A stretch of 64,000 nt of DNA from Paenibacillus_E qinlingensis (GTDB lineage Bacteria > Bacillota > Bacilli > Paenibacillales > NBRC-103111). The stretch is taken from NCBI RefSeq assembly GCF_028746185.1, contig NZ_JAQIVH010000039.1, forward strand, positions 186,001 to 250,000, in the 5' to 3' direction. How positions within the stretch are numbered: the stretch's first letter is position 1; each line of letters begins with the position of its first letter. Shown here one piece after another: positions 62,501-64,000 of this stretch. The notes under the pieces were generated by a model. That model made no database searches. It saw nothing but the letters and a program-made list of their open reading frames with translations, and was not told where the DNA came from. Made by a program: the position numbers and the translations under genes.

Positions 62501-63085
62501 CCTTGTTTTTTATTGGGGTGTAATTATTTGCTCAATTCATAGAGCATATACAGATTCAATGATATACCTTCTTCAACAGCTTTACTCGTAAGGTGCGAAT
62601 CCTGCTGTGGCTCTGGGATACTTAAAGCCGTAAACATTAAAGTTATGCAGGCATACGGTTAAATTTTAAGTAATACATACAGAATCGACGGATTATTTCA
62701 TAGGAATTATGATCAGCAAGGTGAGGTTATCTTTTCCGCAGTCGTCAGGATATATATTAAACGCGCCAAGTGTATTTTATACATATGTCTTTAATACGGT
62801 TAAATCCCTTGTAACTATTGATGATATGATGTCGGATGACAAGAACTTTATCCCATTCCCGGCCGGAATATGCAGAATTTTCATCAACGCAAGGTAGCAA
62901 TTGCGCGTAAAAAAAGATCGCTAAACAACCACACTGGCTTGTAACTAATGAGCAATACGGACGTTTGTCAAAAAACAAAGTGCATTGTTCTTGTCCGCTT
63001 TGCAGTGATAAAACTGCTTTAATTGGGTTTCCAAAATCCTAAATTAGTCAACTGCAATGCCAAGCCACACAATTACGGGATTGTC
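62501..63085. other. Gene-free stretch
   Basis: About 600 bases with no supported gene. Short open frames on both strands (62709-62897, 62757-62978) overlap each other, lack ribosome sites and show no family features. It may hold decayed sequence. Confidence 0.4.
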
Positions 63086-63117
63086 AAAAGGGAGAGCATT
63101 AGTGCTCTCCCCTTTTT
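63086..63117. terminator. Bidirectional terminator
   Basis: Stem AAAAGGGAGAGC / GCTCTCCCCTTTTT with a short loop and T runs on both strands. It serves the minus-strand gene whose stop is at 63165. Confidence 0.82.
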
Positions 63118-63164
63118 GTGTAAAAAGTTCTGGAGTACCGTTTCATATCAAATACCGTTCTTCG

Positions 63165-63728
63165 TTAGCTTAAAGAATCATTGGTAAATCGTCGGATCCG
63201 ATCAAAACATTTTGCTTTTAGAATATGACAATTAACTGTTGTAATTTTACTTAATAGTTCCTTTGTTTTTGCTTTTAGTTCTGTTTCAAAGTCATTCCAT
63301 AGTAACATCTCATTGATAATTCCCTCTTTCTTGGCATTACCGAATAATTCGATATTGGTTTGAAGAGGGCTGTCGCTGTTCACTGAGGTATCATTGTTCA
63401 GCTTACTAACGAGTAGTTCATTTTCATTTCTAATGAACTCAAGCCATGTCCAAGGATTTTCAATATACTTTAGTGCAACATAGTTGTTCATTTGAAGCTC
63501 TGAATAGGCGTCGATAAGAAACTCAAAATGTGTGAGTATTAATTCAGAATAGATACGTTTCGTCTCCAACCTCATCTCAGGAGACGGGTATGGCAAGTAC
63601 TCAATTCCATTAATGATCAAAGTAAAACAACCATAAATTTGATTGTACTCATCTATAAAAGTATGAATATCCATTCCTTGAATTTCAGCAATATCATCTT
63701 CGAAAATTTCATATTTAATCTCAAACAC
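63165..63728 (-). CDS. Acidic soluble protein of unknown function
   Basis: 187 residues from GTG 63728, nine nt after GGAGG. It has no signal peptide or membrane segment and many acidic residues. CFTLIINGIEYLPYPSPEMR and ALKYIENPWTWLEFIRNE are the most distinctive segments. The small acidic character is like that of immunity proteins of contact-dependent or secreted toxins, but no toxin gene is visible, so this is only a possibility. Confidence 0.7.
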   Translation of the reverse strand: MFEIKYEIFEDDIAEIQGMDIHTFIDEYNQIYGCFTLIINGIEYLPYPSPEMRLETKRIYSELILTHFEFLIDAYSELQMNNYVALKYIENPWTWLEFIRNENELLVSKLNNDTSVNSDSPLQTNIELFGNAKKEGIINEMLLWNDFETELKAKTKELLSKITTVNCHILKAKCFDRIRRFTNDSLS

Positions 63729-64000
63729 TCAGAATTCCTCCGGACATTAATGATTATCGCCATAGCTGGCTTAAGGATACTTATATGTTAACACATATTG
63801 GAACCATCCTCCCCATTAGCTCAATCGCCTGCCGATCTTTCTATCTGCTGTATTGCGTAGTATTAAGGCCATAGTACTCTTACATAAGATGTATTCGATC
63901 GGGTATCTGTCGGGAATGAGATCAAGTTCTTATCATTGGTTTTTGACAAGAACCTAATTCCATAAAAAAAAATCCACGAATTACGCGGATATTAATTAGA
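63729..64000. other. Window end, intergenic, with a minus-strand terminator
   Basis: At 63963-63990 the minus strand reads ATCCGCG..CGTGGAT followed by nine T, a Rho-independent terminator for a minus-strand gene that must lie beyond the right edge. No gene is supported in the rest. Confidence 0.6.

Noticed and set aside
62709..62978. Two short overlapping open frames on opposite strands
   Set aside because: Neither has a ribosome site or recognisable sequence; both look like chance frames.

Overview
The window reads as chromosome of a Paenibacillus-like Gram-positive soil bacterium. The signs are SLH-anchored secreted enzymes, two LplA/LplB/LplC-type oligosaccharide importers with AraC-type regulators, strong GGAGG ribosome binding sites, a FusB-type EF-G-binding protein, and many U-tailed terminators. 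I see no rRNA, tRNA, CRISPR array or complete insertion sequence.

Layout. 1-550: a short array of 52-bp tandem repeats, then a terminator. 550-9449 (minus): a pectin-use block made of a secreted beta-helix/LamG protein, two TolB-like beta-propeller proteins (one a PL22 oligogalacturonate lyase) and a cytosolic GH105 hydrolase. 9535-10262: a second array of fourteen 52-bp units of the same repeat family. 10362-16219 (minus): an importer operon (LplB, LplC, LplA) followed by a membrane-bound AraC-type regulator. Three promoters, in front of the importer, the GH105 gene and the beta-helix gene, share the box CTGAACAAATGAAT beside the -35 and an identical 18-nt spacer, so I infer one regulon run by the AraC protein. 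External cleavage, uptake and intracellular beta-elimination plus hydrolysis then form one pathway.

16482-20816: mixed housekeeping genes. They include a small gene behind a MerR-type promoter, a short-chain dehydrogenase, a YCII/sigma-factor fusion remnant, a HAD phosphatase with an apparent CTG start, a ParB-like protein, and a FusB-family gene behind a 17-codon leader peptide and competing hairpins. 21116-34713: two convergent surface-protein genes, a GH27 alpha-galactosidase and a 2882-residue Kelch protein, each ending in the same kind of pre-SLH module and three SLH repeats.

35005-43965: an ABC exporter, DinB, a frameshifted NIF3 gene, a lipoprotein/membrane protein pair, a stalk-domain protein, GNAT and TetR divergent genes, and a cupin gene with a TetR-type operator in its promoter. 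44267-55171 (minus): a second glycan locus with a YesM/YesN-type two-component system, LplB/LplC/LplA importer, FAD oxidoreductase and secreted GH51-like arabinofuranosidase. 55586-58828: a secreted protein of many Ig-like repeats.

59296-64000 is more AT-rich and broken up: repeat cluster, MurG-like gene fragment, and a compact three-gene cassette (TIGR04255-type protein, unknown protein, HEPN-like protein) that is the best candidate for an undescribed defence or toxin-like system. All functions are inferred from sequence reading alone.
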